Positions 13,807-22,461 of a stretch of 64,000 bases of DNA are shown one piece after another. Under the pieces are notes generated by a model that was given only the letters and a program-made list of their open reading frames with translations, ran no database searches and was not told the origin of the DNA. A program made the translations under genes and the position numbers. The number at the start of each line of letters is the position of its first letter. Position 1 is the stretch's first letter. Source of the stretch: Sphingomonas naphthae (lineage in GTDB: Bacteria > Pseudomonadota > Alphaproteobacteria > Sphingomonadales > Sphingomonadaceae). The stretch covers positions 310,001 through 374,000 of the forward strand of contig NZ_CP117411.1 of NCBI RefSeq assembly GCF_028607085.1, in the 5' to 3' direction.

Positions 13807-14805
13807 TCATCCGCCGGTGACGCTCATGTGGCGCCGCACCGTCGGTGCCTCGCCGCGCTGAATCGTGAAATGGTGGCGCAGCGGCTTCAGGGTCAGCGCC
13901 TCGTCGATCACGGCGTCCAGCGCCGCCCGCCCGCCGGTGCGCAGCGCGGTGCGCAGATCGACCGTCTCGTCATGGCCCAGGCACATCGCGATCTCGCCCT
14001 TGGCCGACACGCGCAGGCGGTTGCAGCCGTCGCAGAAATTGGCCGTCATCGGCGTGATGAAGCCCAGTCGCAGACCCAGTTCCTCGACCTGCACATAGCG
14101 TGCCGGCCCGCCGCTGCGATGCGCCAGCGGGATCAGGGTGAAACGCCCGGCCAAGGCCTGGCGAACGCCATCGAGCGGCAGGTAGCGATCGGTGCGATCC
14201 TCCTCCACCACGCCCAGCGGCATCGTCTCGATCAGGGTGAGGTCGTGGCCCTCGGCGCCACACCAGCGCGCCATCGCCTCAATCTCGTCCTCGTTGAGCC
14301 CCTTCAGCGCGACCATGTTGATCTTGATGCGGATGCCCTGCGCGGTCGCGGCGGCGATCCCCTCGTGCACTTTCGCGATATCGCCCGTCCGGGTGATGTG
14401 GCGGAAGCGATCGGCGTCGAGCGTGTCGAGGCTCACGTTGATCCGCCGCACCCCCGCCGCCGCCAGTGCGCCGGCATGGGCCGCCAGATGCGTGGCGTTG
14501 GTGGTGAGCGTCAGCTCATCGAGCGCGCCGCTCGCCACATGGCGGCCGATGGTGGCGGCGAGCGTATCGATCCCGCCCCGCACCAGCGGCTCGCCCCCGG
14601 TCAGCCGGATCTTGCGAACCCCGCGCGCGATGAAGGCATCGGCGACCTCGCCCAGTTCCTCGATCGACAGCACCTGCGCGCGCGGCAGGAAGGTCATCGT
14701 CTCCGCCATGCAATAGCGACACCGCAGATCGCAGCGATCGGTGACGGACAGCCGGAGATAGCTGATCCGGCGGCCGAAGCTGTCGGTGAGGGCGGTGGCG
14801 GACAT
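13807..14805 (-). CDS. moaA: GTP 3',8-cyclase MoaA (molybdenum cofactor synthesis)
   Basis: 332 residues from ATG 14805. Radical-SAM enzyme converting GTP to 3',8-cH2GTP, the first step of molybdopterin synthesis. The SAM cluster is CDLRCRYC (Cys25, 29, 32) after YLRLSVTDR; the second cluster lies in NFCDGCNRLRVSAKGE and AMCLG. The protein ends with the conserved C-terminal GG (SVTGG). LTGGEPLVR is the usual substrate/SAM loop. An in-frame TTG/ATG extension to 14856 exists but is not homologous-looking. Followed closely by nadK. Confidence 0.95.
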   Translation of the reverse strand: MSATALTDSFGRRISYLRLSVTDRCDLRCRYCMAETMTFLPRAQVLSIEELGEVADAFIARGVRKIRLTGGEPLVRGGIDTLAATIGRHVASGALDELTLTTNATHLAAHAGALAAAGVRRINVSLDTLDADRFRHITRTGDIAKVHEGIAAATAQGIRIKINMVALKGLNEDEIEAMARWCGAEGHDLTLIETMPLGVVEEDRTDRYLPLDGVRQALAGRFTLIPLAHRSGGPARYVQVEELGLRLGFITPMTANFCDGCNRLRVSAKGEIAMCLGHDETVDLRTALRTGGRAALDAVIDEALTLKPLRHHFTIQRGEAPTVRRHMSVTGG

Positions 14806-14889
14806 GGGACGGAAGCTAGGCCTGGGCGGGGGGTTAAACAAGGGGAGGCCCTCCACTCCCCACTCGAACGGGTTAGAGGGATGCGGCGC

Positions 14890-15321
14890 TCACGCCATCC
14901 CGAACTTCGCATAGGGGCTCGAACACGGCCCGCGTCCCAGATAGGTCAGGTCCACGTCGCGTCCGGCCTGCTTCAGATAATCGGTGTGGGTCACGAACTC
15001 GGCCAGCACCACCCGCTCCAGGTCGGCCATCTCGCGGCGCGGGCCGGCGGGGCCGCGATCGATCAGCGGGCGGGCGCCGGCGGCTTCGGCGAGGGCGTAG
15101 AGGCTGGTCTTGGCGGTGCCGGGGAAGCCGTGGCGGCGCTCGATCCCGGCGCGGAAGGCGGCGAAATCCTCGTCCTTCATGCGGAACGGGCCGACCAGCC
15201 GGTGGAGCATCGCCCGCAGCAGATCGCTCTCGTCGAACGCCGCCAGCGTGACCGCGCCGGTGCCGGCCACCACCGCACCGCCGACGAGGCCCGCGATCGT
15301 CTGGCGCCGGGAGAGCCTCAT
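14890..15321 (-). CDS. Tat-exported small subunit-like protein of a GMC dehydrogenase
   Basis: 143 residues. The N-terminus MRLSRRQTIAGLVGGAVVAG is a twin-arginine signal. The rest (FRAGIERRHGFPGTAKTSLY, FVTHTDYLKQAGRDVDL) resembles gluconate-2-dehydrogenase subunit-3-type partners that accompany GMC flavoenzymes. Its start overlaps the end of the GMC gene (ATGA), so both are one operon. The role as chaperone or export partner is inferred from that family. Confidence 0.65.
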   Translation of the reverse strand: MRLSRRQTIAGLVGGAVVAGTGAVTLAAFDESDLLRAMLHRLVGPFRMKDEDFAAFRAGIERRHGFPGTAKTSLYALAEAAGARPLIDRGPAGPRREMADLERVVLAEFVTHTDYLKQAGRDVDLTYLGRGPCSSPYAKFGMA

Positions 15322-16757
15322 GCCAGCTCCGCCGCGCGCAGCGCCAGCGCCGCCACCGTCAGGCTCGGGTTGGCGCAGGAGCAGGTCGAGAAGCTGGACG
15401 AGCCCACCACGGTCAGGTTGCGCCAGCGGTGATGGATCATCTTCGCGTCGATCACCGATGTCGCCGGATCGTCGCCCATGCGCAGCGTGCCTTGCAGATG
15501 CGATTCGGTGGGGCGGTAGGATCGGAATTCGATCTTCTCCACCGGCAGCGGCTTGAGCAGATCGGGCAATTTCTCGATCGCCTTCTTCATGCCCAGCTCC
15601 GCATAGGGCGCGATGCCCTTGTAATGGACCTGCGCCACCCCGCCGAGGGCGGCGGTGACGTGATTTTCGGGGTCGAGCAGATCCTCCACCACTACCATCA
15701 GCGGCACGGTCTGGCGCCAGCGGCCGGGTTCGGTGCGCAAGCCGTGCGTCCAGCGATTGTCGAAATAGACGAGCGCGCCACCATAGTCCGATCGGAAGGC
15801 GCCGTCGTAGAGGCCGAAATTCAGCCCCGTCGTGATCGTGCTGCCGTCGAAATTGTCGACCCCGTCGAGGAACGCCTCGACATGCGCGCCATAGGATTCG
15901 TGGAGGCCCTTGCCGGTCATCCCCCCGGCCATGTCCGATCGGTCGAGGATGGCCGGGCTCTGGATCGCATTGGCGCCGAGGATGAAGCGATCGGCCGACA
16001 CCTTCGCTTCGCGCCCATCTTGCTCGATCACGAGGCGGGCGATACTGTTGCCCGCCCCCTCGAACCGCACCGCCTTGGTCTTGAGCGCGAGGCTGACGCG
16101 GGGATCATCGAACAGGCCGATCAGGCCGTTGTTCAGCGTGAATTTCGCATCCGCCGGGCAGAGATAGCAACGGAAGGTGGCGCAACAGGCGTTGCGCGTC
16201 GCGGTCGCCACGCGGGCGCGGGCGGTGGGCATCGCGAAATGCTGGTCGGGCTGCGCGGCCTTCATCAGCCTGTCCACGCTCGACAGGCGATGCGGCGGCT
16301 GGGGGAAGGCGCCCGATCGCGGCATGATCGCCGCCATGTCCGGGTCGCCCGACACCGACATGATCGTCTCGGCCTGAAGATAATACGGCTCGAGATCGGC
16401 GTAATCGATCGGCCAGTCGTTGCCGACGCCGTAGCGGCTCTTCAGCTTGAAGTCGGTCGGGTGGAAGCGCGGCGTCTGCGCGAACCAGCAATTGGTGCCG
16501 CCGCCCAGCGCGATCGTATAGGTCCAGGGCTTGTCGGATTCCGAATAATAAGTGTCGGTCGGCGCGAGATAGGAATTCCTGTCGTTCTCGATCTGCCAGT
16601 CGTGCGGGTGATGCTCGCCCCATTCGACGACGAGGATGCGCCTGTCCGGCCCGCTGTCGAGCAGTTTGGCGAGGTAGAAGGCCGATCCGAAGCCCGAACC
16701 GATGATGATCGTATCGAAATGCTCGCCGCCGAGCGATGCGGGGTCGGCGAGATTCAT
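15318..16757 (-). CDS. GMC-family FAD-dependent oxidoreductase
   Basis: 479 residues. The FAD-binding motif IIIGSGFGSAFYLAKLL is at residues 17-33, ALGGGTNCWFAQTPRF is the second GMC signature, and the C-terminal VVGSSSFSTCSCANPSLTVA is the usual FAD-contact end with the catalytic-region residues. It likely oxidises an alcohol or sugar, with the small Tat partner encoded immediately downstream exporting it. It has no signal of its own, as is typical for such pairs. Electron acceptor and substrate cannot be read. Confidence 0.85.
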   Translation of the reverse strand: MNLADPASLGGEHFDTIIIGSGFGSAFYLAKLLDSGPDRRILVVEWGEHHPHDWQIENDRNSYLAPTDTYYSESDKPWTYTIALGGGTNCWFAQTPRFHPTDFKLKSRYGVGNDWPIDYADLEPYYLQAETIMSVSGDPDMAAIMPRSGAFPQPPHRLSSVDRLMKAAQPDQHFAMPTARARVATATRNACCATFRCYLCPADAKFTLNNGLIGLFDDPRVSLALKTKAVRFEGAGNSIARLVIEQDGREAKVSADRFILGANAIQSPAILDRSDMAGGMTGKGLHESYGAHVEAFLDGVDNFDGSTITTGLNFGLYDGAFRSDYGGALVYFDNRWTHGLRTEPGRWRQTVPLMVVVEDLLDPENHVTAALGGVAQVHYKGIAPYAELGMKKAIEKLPDLLKPLPVEKIEFRSYRPTESHLQGTLRMGDDPATSVIDAKMIHHRWRNLTVVGSSSFSTCSCANPSLTVAALALRAAELA

Positions 16758-16934
16758 GTCAGCGGCCCCTCATCGGGGCGCCGGGTCCGTTCAGGGGGAA
16801 CCGCATAGCCTGCAAATGCAGCTCTTTCGCTGTTTGCCGTGCGTCGAGCTTATCGGAGGCCGGGCTAGCGGGCAACATGCTGCATCTGCGAACGGTCGCC
16901 GCTGCGGTGCGACTGATCGCGGATTAAGCCGACC

Positions 16935-17015
16935 GGTGCTCCGGCGCAGGCCGGAGCCCAGGGTTACAAAGCGCACCGCCCGCCACCCTTGGGTTCCGGC
17001 CTTCGCCGAAGCACC
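16935..17015. repeat. Hairpin intergenic repeat, family B (copy 1)
   Basis: GGTGCTCCGGCGCAGGCCGG pairs roughly with CCGGCCTTCGCCGAAGCACC. It is related to 43837-43915 (same GCTCC...AGGGTTA...CGCACCGC order). It lies between the GMC operon start and the TonB receptor end and may act as a terminator for the receptor. Confidence 0.75.
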
Positions 17016-17028
17016 ACCGAAGGTCAGG

Positions 17029-19125
17029 TCAATAGCGCGCCCGCACGCTGGCGAAGAAGCTGCGGCCCGGCTCCGGGAAGCCGTCCGCCAGCTGGTAGCT
17101 GTCGTCGAACAGGTTCCGCCCGCCGACACCGATCTCGACGCCCTCGATCACCGTCACGTCCACGCGCAGGTTCGCCTGCACGTAGCTGCCGGTGCGGTAA
17201 TAGCGGGTGCCCGCCGTGTTCACCGTCCAGCGATCCGATGCGATGTCGAGGTTGGGGACGATGTGAACCCGCGACACCGGCGCCCAGTCCGCCCAGACGA
17301 ACGCCTTGTGGGTCGGAACCCCGGTGGGCTGGAAGGCGGCGTTGGTCGGGTCGTTCAGGTCGCGGTGCGTCCAGGTGTAATTGCCGCCCAGCTTCAGGTT
17401 CGGCCCCAGATCGGCGGTCAGCGAGAGTTCGCCGCCGTAATACTCCCCCTTGCCCAGATTGCGGCTCTGCGTGACGGCATTGTTGGTGCACACGTTCGCC
17501 GCCGTGCAGGTGACGTAGATGAAGGGGAAGGCGACGATCACGTTCGTCAGATGCGAGTAGAAGGCCGCGCCCTCCGCCGTGACCGGGCCGAAGCGGCGGC
17601 TGCCGCCCAGTTCGTAATTCACCGCCCGCTCGGACTTCAGGTCCGGGCTGGAGATCGCCCCGCCGAAGCGCGACGAGAAACGCTCGAAGATCGTCGGGAA
17701 GCGCGCGCGCGACGACAGGCTGGCGTGCAGGCTGGTGTCGGCATCGGGCGCCCACACCAATTTGCCCTGGCCGTTGAGCGCCTTGCTGTTGCGGATCGGA
17801 TAGCTGAACACGCGCGCCGCGCCGCCGCCCGGCGGGGTGCCGAACTCCTCCGCCCGCTTCAGATCGCGCCAGTCGACGCTGACCCCGGTGGTGAGCGTCA
17901 GAGCGGGCGACAGCGCCAGCCGGTTCTCGGCGGCGACGCTCCAGGTGTCTTCCAGATTGGTCTGCTCGGGCTCGGTCGTGCCGGCCGGGAAGCTCTGCTG
18001 GAACTCGACGTGGCGGTCGCGGCGGAAATGGCCCGCGATGGTCAGCGTGTCGGTCGGCAGCAGATTGACCGCCAGCTCCGCCGAACCGCCCCACGCGCGA
18101 TCCTGATAATAAGAGTTGAACGCGCGGCCGAGCGTCTGGCTATTCTGGTTGCGATTGTCGAACGAGCTGAGAAGATTGTGGAACTGGTTGCGATAGGCGC
18201 GGGTCTTGAGCGTCGCCGTGTCGCCCAGCGCCGTCGTCGACAGGAAATAGAGGCTGTCGAGGTTCCAATAGGGCCAGGTCCAGAAGCGTTGCGACGCCAG
18301 CGTATCGGTCACATGCAGCGGCGCGTTCTTGGCGCCTTCCTGCTTGGTATAGCTGATCGCATATTCGTCGGTGGCGTTGGGGGTGAAGCCGACCTTGCCG
18401 TTCACCCGCCAGTCGCGCGAGCGGCTGAAATCGCGCTCGCCGCCATCCTCGGCCGATCCGGCGATCGGGCTATAGCCGCCCGGCAGATCCCAATGTCTGG
18501 TGTAGCTGCGCGTGTAGCTGCCTTGCGCGTACCAAGTGTCATGGCGCGTACCCAGCAGGCCGAAGACATTGTAACCCGCATAATCCACGTCGCGATCCAC
18601 CGAGAGCGTGCCGCGTACCTCCGCCTCGATCGCCTTGGTGGGCTTGCGCGTCACCAGATTGACCGCGCCGCCCATCGCTCCTGGCCCGTCCAGCACCGAG
18701 ACATAGCCCTTGGCCACCTGCAATTCGGCGATGTCGGGGGTGAGGAAGCGGCCGTAATCGAGCCGGTTGTCGGCCGGCAGATAGACGCGGATGCCGTCGA
18801 TCGAGACCGGCACCTGAAAGCGATCGAAGCCGCGCACATAGATCAGCCGCTCGTTGCGGGATCCCCCGGTGTTGGAGGCCGATACGCCCGGCATCAGCTG
18901 CGCCGCTTCGTCGAGCGTGGAGCGGTTGAAGGTGTAGATCGCCTCCGACGAGAGCGTCGCCCCGCCGATCGCCGGCCCGGTCGCGGGCTTGGGCGCGGTG
19001 ACGATGATCTGGCCGAGGCCGAACGCCTTGTCGTCGGCGGGCGGGGCCGTATCGGCCGTCTGGGCGTGCGCGGTGGTCGCGGCGATCAGCGCGGATGAGG
19101 CGAGGATGAGCGAACGGAGGTGCAT
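17029..19125 (-). CDS. TonB-dependent outer-membrane receptor
   Basis: 698 residues with a signal peptide (MHLRSLILASSALIAATTA) and ribosome-binding site AGGGAG 6 bases upstream. Plug domain at about 35-165: IIVTAPKPATG, LIYVRGFDRFQVPVSIDGIR, VLDGPGAMGGAVNLVTRKP. The 22-strand barrel ends in the expected aromatic terminus (FFASVRARY). It is divergent from a periplasmic protein and a di-haem peroxidase, with 89 bases between starts. This suggests uptake of a metal complex, with periplasmic redox handling. The ligand is unknown. Confidence 0.85.
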   Translation of the reverse strand: MHLRSLILASSALIAATTAHAQTADTAPPADDKAFGLGQIIVTAPKPATGPAIGGATLSSEAIYTFNRSTLDEAAQLMPGVSASNTGGSRNERLIYVRGFDRFQVPVSIDGIRVYLPADNRLDYGRFLTPDIAELQVAKGYVSVLDGPGAMGGAVNLVTRKPTKAIEAEVRGTLSVDRDVDYAGYNVFGLLGTRHDTWYAQGSYTRSYTRHWDLPGGYSPIAGSAEDGGERDFSRSRDWRVNGKVGFTPNATDEYAISYTKQEGAKNAPLHVTDTLASQRFWTWPYWNLDSLYFLSTTALGDTATLKTRAYRNQFHNLLSSFDNRNQNSQTLGRAFNSYYQDRAWGGSAELAVNLLPTDTLTIAGHFRRDRHVEFQQSFPAGTTEPEQTNLEDTWSVAAENRLALSPALTLTTGVSVDWRDLKRAEEFGTPPGGGAARVFSYPIRNSKALNGQGKLVWAPDADTSLHASLSSRARFPTIFERFSSRFGGAISSPDLKSERAVNYELGGSRRFGPVTAEGAAFYSHLTNVIVAFPFIYVTCTAANVCTNNAVTQSRNLGKGEYYGGELSLTADLGPNLKLGGNYTWTHRDLNDPTNAAFQPTGVPTHKAFVWADWAPVSRVHIVPNLDIASDRWTVNTAGTRYYRTGSYVQANLRVDVTVIEGVEIGVGGRNLFDDSYQLADGFPEPGRSFFASVRARY

Positions 19126-19214
19126 GAAGGCTCCCTGATGGATTAGATCGCGTTATGGCCTCGCGATTCGTTATATCTGGCCATATACAGATGCTGCATT
19201 GCAGGAGAAGCCGG

Positions 19215-19748
19215 TTGCGAATTTTCACGTGTCTGATGCTCGCCGGCCTCGCGGCGGCCCCCATCGCCGCGACGGCACAGGGCATGGCCGATCACCCGGC
19301 TCCCCAGTGCGCCGCCACCCCCGCGCCGCTGCCGCCCGAACTGTCCGGCTGGGCGACCCGATCGGCGATCACCGCCGCCACGACCCCGGCCGGCCTCAAG
19401 GCCGCCACCCTCACGCTCGGCAAGGGCGCCGACGCGACGCTCGGCCAGACCAGCGGCGTGACCTATGTGGTGCGGCCCGAAAAGCCGGGCGGCTCGGTCA
19501 GCTACGGCGGCCTGTTCGCCTTCACCGTGGCGAAGGCCGGCACCTACCGCGTGGCGCTGGGTTCGGGTGCGTGGATCGACGTCCTCAAGGGCAAGACCGC
19601 GTCGGTCTCCACCGCCCACGGCCATGGCCCGGATTGCACCGGCGTCCGCAAGATGGTCGATTTCGCGCTGACGCCGGGGAAGTACGTGCTGCAAGTCGCG
19701 GCGAACGGCTCCGCCACCCTCCCGCTGATGGTGACGGCGGTTAAGTGA
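19215..19748 (+). CDS. Small exported (periplasmic) protein
   Basis: I place the start at TTG 19215 because AGGAG lies 7 bases before it and the product then begins with a clean signal peptide (RIFTCLMLAGLAAAPIAATA). Mature part about 155 residues, beta-rich, with PEKPGGSVSYGGLFAFTVAK, ALGSGAWIDVLKG, a His/Cys stretch THGHGPDCTGV and KMVDFALTPGKYVLQV. I recall similar sphingomonad proteins carrying the label homogentisate dioxygenase, which this sequence does not support. Cys and His residues could hold a metal. The stop overlaps the peroxidase reading frame. Confidence 0.6.
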   Translation: MRIFTCLMLAGLAAAPIAATAQGMADHPAPQCAATPAPLPPELSGWATRSAITAATTPAGLKAATLTLGKGADATLGQTSGVTYVVRPEKPGGSVSYGGLFAFTVAKAGTYRVALGSGAWIDVLKGKTASVSTAHGHGPDCTGVRKMVDFALTPGKYVLQVAANGSATLPLMVTAVK

Positions 19749-20797
19749 AATTCCTCCCCGGCACGGGGAGGGGGACCATGCGCAGCATTGTGGAGGGGGC
19801 TCACCCCGAAGCGCGGCGCCAGAAGGATAGCCCCCTCCCCCACCGGCTGCGCCGGCGGTCCCCCTCCCCATATCGGGGAGGAGTATTCGCGCTCGCCCTC
19901 CTCGCCACAATAGCCACCGCCGCGCGCTTCACCCCAACCGCTACCGACACCTCCGCGAAGATCGCCCTCGGCCGCCAGCTCTTCTACGACGCCGATCTCT
20001 CGATCGACGGCACCATGTCCTGCGCCACCTGCCACGAGCAGCATCGCGCCTTCGCGGACGGCAACCGCACCCGGCCCGGCGTCCATGGCGATGCCGGCCG
20101 ACGCAATGTGCCACCGCTCGCCAATGTTGCTTTCCTGCCCAGCCTCACCTGGGGCGATCCGCGCGTCACCAGTCTGGAGGCGCAGGCGCTGATCCCGATG
20201 TTCGGCGAGGCGCCGGTCGAAATGGGCATGAAGGGCGCCGAGGCCAAACTGGCCGCCCGCCTCGGCCGCGATCCCTGTTACGTGAAGATGTTCGCGGCGG
20301 CCTTCCCCGATCGCGGCGGCCGGATCGAGACCGAGACCGTCACCCGCGCGCTCGCCGCCTTCCAGCGCACGATGGTCTCCCGCGCCAGCCCCTACGATCG
20401 CGGCGCGATGCCCGAACCCGCGAAGCGCGGCGCGACCCGCTTCGCCCGCGATTGCGCCGCCTGCCACGCCGGACCCGACTTCACCGACGGCCGCTTCCAC
20501 GCCCCCATCGGCGCCACGCCCGGCGACCGCGGCCTCGGCGAAATCACCGGACGGCCGGCCGACGACGGCCATTTCCGCACCCCGACGCTTCGCAACATCG
20601 CCGTGACCGCCCCCTACCTCCACGACGGCAGCGCCCCGACGATCCCGGTCGCCATCGCCCGCCACCGCAACCTGCCGCCGATCGACGCGGCCGCGATGGC
20701 CGAGCTGACCGCCTTCCTCGATCAGCTGACCGATCGGCGCTTCTTCACCTATCGCCGCCTCGCCTTGCCGAAGAAACGCTGCGACCGCCGCCTCTAA
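19745..20797 (+). CDS. Di-haem cytochrome c peroxidase / MauG-like protein
   Basis: 350 residues from GTG 19745, which overlaps the upstream stop; ATG 19778 is an alternative. Haem-binding motifs are SCATCHEQH and DCAACHAGPDF, with the MauG/CcpA landmarks GRQLFYDADLSIDGTMS and HFRTPTLRNIAVTAPYLHDG. Residues 3-47 are encoded by an intergenic hairpin repeat, and the signal sequence (basic RLRRRSPSPYRGG, then VFALALLATIATAARF) straddles the repeat end. It probably works in the periplasm on peroxide or a metal/protein substrate with the preceding gene. Substrate unknown. Confidence 0.85.
   Translation: MKFLPGTGRGTMRSIVEGAHPEARRQKDSPLPHRLRRRSPSPYRGGVFALALLATIATAARFTPTATDTSAKIALGRQLFYDADLSIDGTMSCATCHEQHRAFADGNRTRPGVHGDAGRRNVPPLANVAFLPSLTWGDPRVTSLEAQALIPMFGEAPVEMGMKGAEAKLAARLGRDPCYVKMFAAAFPDRGGRIETETVTRALAAFQRTMVSRASPYDRGAMPEPAKRGATRFARDCAACHAGPDFTDGRFHAPIGATPGDRGLGEITGRPADDGHFRTPTLRNIAVTAPYLHDGSAPTIPVAIARHRNLPPIDAAAMAELTAFLDQLTDRRFFTYRRLALPKKRCDRRL
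19751..19883. repeat. Hairpin repeat, family C (copy 1), inside the peroxidase 5' end
   Basis: Starts TTCCTCCCCGGCACGGGGAG and ends TATCGGGGAGGAG. It shares its outer arms and the GGGGGACCAT internal segment with 22335-22461. It supplies a GGGAGGGGG purine tract 4 bases before ATG 19778, so it can act as ribosome-binding site plus start codon for the peroxidase. Confidence 0.8.
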
Positions 20798-20814
20798 GGC
20801 AGCGTCATTGGCGG

Positions 20815-21492
20815 TCAGACCTTGCGCAGGCCGTGCATCCCGTCCGTCTGCGTTTCCTGCATGTTGGTCATCATCTCGCGCATGTCGCGGATGGCATCCG
20901 TCATCTGCTGGATTTGCTGGATCTGTTCGTCCTGCGTCCGTCCGCCCGATTGGGACAGCTTCGCCAGCGCGTCGGCTTCCGCCTTCTTGGCATCGGTATC
21001 GGCCGCCGGTATCATATTGCCGGTGCCTGCCCCGATCTGGCCCGAAATCGATCCCACTCGGCCGGCTGCATCTAGCGATACGTCGCGCGTTCCCTTGGTG
21101 GAGGTCTTGGTGGCGTCGTCGGCGATGCCGCCTGCTTTAGCCGCGCCGATGGCGCCCATGCCTGTGCTCATCGCACCACCCGCGATGGATGTGAAACCGG
21201 CGGTGACCGAGGCGGCGAGGCGCTGATCGGCCAGATCGCGAATGCGTTGGGCCTCCTCGCGCAGCGTCGACACCTGCGCTTCCGAGGCGGCGGCGCGACC
21301 CGCGCGCGCCGTGTCGCGCATCTCCTGCGCCAATTTCTCGAACGAGGCCATCGCCGCGAAAATATCCGCGTCGGCGCCCGGATTCGTCGTGCCGGCACGG
21401 GGCATTCCATCCAGCCCACCATAAGGAAGCGCGCCGCCGCCGACCACCATATCGAGTTCGTCGTCGGTCAGCTTGCGCGAGTCGTCCGGCAT
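20815..21492 (-). CDS. Protein with a double-glycine (bacteriocin-type) leader and helical body
   Basis: 225 residues, AGGGGGA 6 bases before the ATG. The N-terminus reads RKLTDDELDMVVGGG (residues 6-20), matching the LxxxELxxVxGG leader that peptidase-containing ABC transporters cleave. The body has an alanine/charged coiled coil (EAQRIRDLADQRLAA), a glycine-rich hydrophobic segment (FTSIAGGAMSTGMGAIGAAK, residues about 100-119), and a C-terminal amphipathic helix with MTDAIRDMREMMTNMQ. The layout resembles large secreted bacteriocin-like or translocator-type proteins. No exporter or immunity gene is adjacent, so secretion is an inference. Confidence 0.7.
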   Translation of the reverse strand: MPDDSRKLTDDELDMVVGGGALPYGGLDGMPRAGTTNPGADADIFAAMASFEKLAQEMRDTARAGRAAASEAQVSTLREEAQRIRDLADQRLAASVTAGFTSIAGGAMSTGMGAIGAAKAGGIADDATKTSTKGTRDVSLDAAGRVGSISGQIGAGTGNMIPAADTDAKKAEADALAKLSQSGGRTQDEQIQQIQQMTDAIRDMREMMTNMQETQTDGMHGLRKV

Positions 21493-21569
21493 GGTCGGTC
21501 CCCCTGGCTAGGCCGACCTATGCCACAGCCCCGGGTGGCGGAGAAGCGATACCCGGCCTGCGTGAAGAC

Positions 21570-22283
21570 TCACTTCTGCGCGGTGTAGCGGATCAGGCCC
21601 GGCGGCAGCGCCAGCCGGCCGTAGCTGTTGCCCGCCTCCACCGTGAAGCCGGCGTCCTGCAGGATCTCCGCCACCGCCTCGCGCGGCCACAGGCTGAGGC
21701 GATCTTCCTGTTCGTGGCGATGCCAGCCGTCGCCGCTTGCCGTGAACAATGTGGTGGTGCGAGTCATCGTCTCGTCGCCGGGTTCGTGGCTGACCGTGCC
21801 GGCGGCCCAGCCCGGCCCTTCGGCGAAGCCGCGCGCTCCGCTCTGGGCGCGGCCGGGGGCGGCGGCGTCGAACAGCAGGATGCCGCCGCGTTCCAGCGCG
21901 GCATGCGCGCGGCGCACGAAGCGATCGAGCGCGGCCTCGTCGCGCGGTTCGCACTGGCGGTTGACCACTTCGCCCACCGCCACGATCGCGCGGGCAGGGG
22001 GCAGATCGACGTTGAAGATCGAGGCGCGCAGGAAGCGCCCCGCCGGCACCCGCTGGCGGGCGAGATTGACCATGTCCGACGACAGATCGCCACCGCGCAC
22101 GTCATAGCCCGCCGCCGCGATCCGCTCGGCCAGCAGCCCCGCGCCGCACGCCACATCCACCACCACGCCCTTGCTGAGCGACGGCCCAAGCAACCCCAGC
22201 AACGCCTCCGCCGCGCCCTCGGCGAAACCGCCGAAGACATTCGCCTGTACCTGTACGGGGTCGTCGTTGTTCGGCGGGGTCAT
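21570..22283 (-). CDS. Class I SAM-dependent methyltransferase
   Basis: 237 residues. Motif I is VVVDVACGAGLLAERIAAAG (residues 40-59), followed by DVRGGDLSSDMVNLAR, AIVAVGEVVNRQ and GGILLFDAAAPG, the usual Rossmann methyltransferase order. The substrate cannot be inferred. It is upstream of the double-glycine protein and separated from the glycosyltransferase by a hairpin repeat. Confidence 0.85.
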   Translation of the reverse strand: MTPPNNDDPVQVQANVFGGFAEGAAEALLGLLGPSLSKGVVVDVACGAGLLAERIAAAGYDVRGGDLSSDMVNLARQRVPAGRFLRASIFNVDLPPARAIVAVGEVVNRQCEPRDEAALDRFVRRAHAALERGGILLFDAAAPGRAQSGARGFAEGPGWAAGTVSHEPGDETMTRTTTLFTASGDGWHRHEQEDRLSLWPREAVAEILQDAGFTVEAGNSYGRLALPPGLIRYTAQK

Positions 22284-22334
22284 GCGAGAGATACGATAGG
22301 GGCGATGGGGAAGAAGGCGAAATGATTCGGAAAG

Positions 22335-22461
22335 TTCCTCCCCAGCACGGGGAGGGGGACCATCCGAAGGATGGGGGAGGGGGCCCTCCCCGCACGCTGC
22401 GCTTCGGGATACCCCCCTCCGTCAGCTCTGCGAGCTGCCACCTCCCCGTGCCGGGGAGGAG
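22335..22461. repeat. Hairpin repeat, family C (copy 2)
   Basis: TTCCTCCCCAGCACGGGGAG at the left and GTGCCGGGGAGGAG at the right form the outer arms. It ends exactly at the stop codon of the glycosyltransferase (22462). Same family as 19751-19883. Confidence 0.8.

Noticed and set aside
14806-14889. Molybdenum cofactor riboswitch before moaA
   Set aside because: The 84 bases are too short and show no conserved paired structure.
15429-16808. Long plus-strand frames opposite the GMC oxidoreductase and, further on (16702-19098), opposite the TonB receptor
   Set aside because: No motifs; the minus-strand proteins are complete with signatures and ribosome-binding sites.
19215-19748. Homogentisate 1,2-dioxygenase
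   Set aside because: The protein is a small exported beta-rich protein with no cupin iron site; the label is not supported by the sequence.
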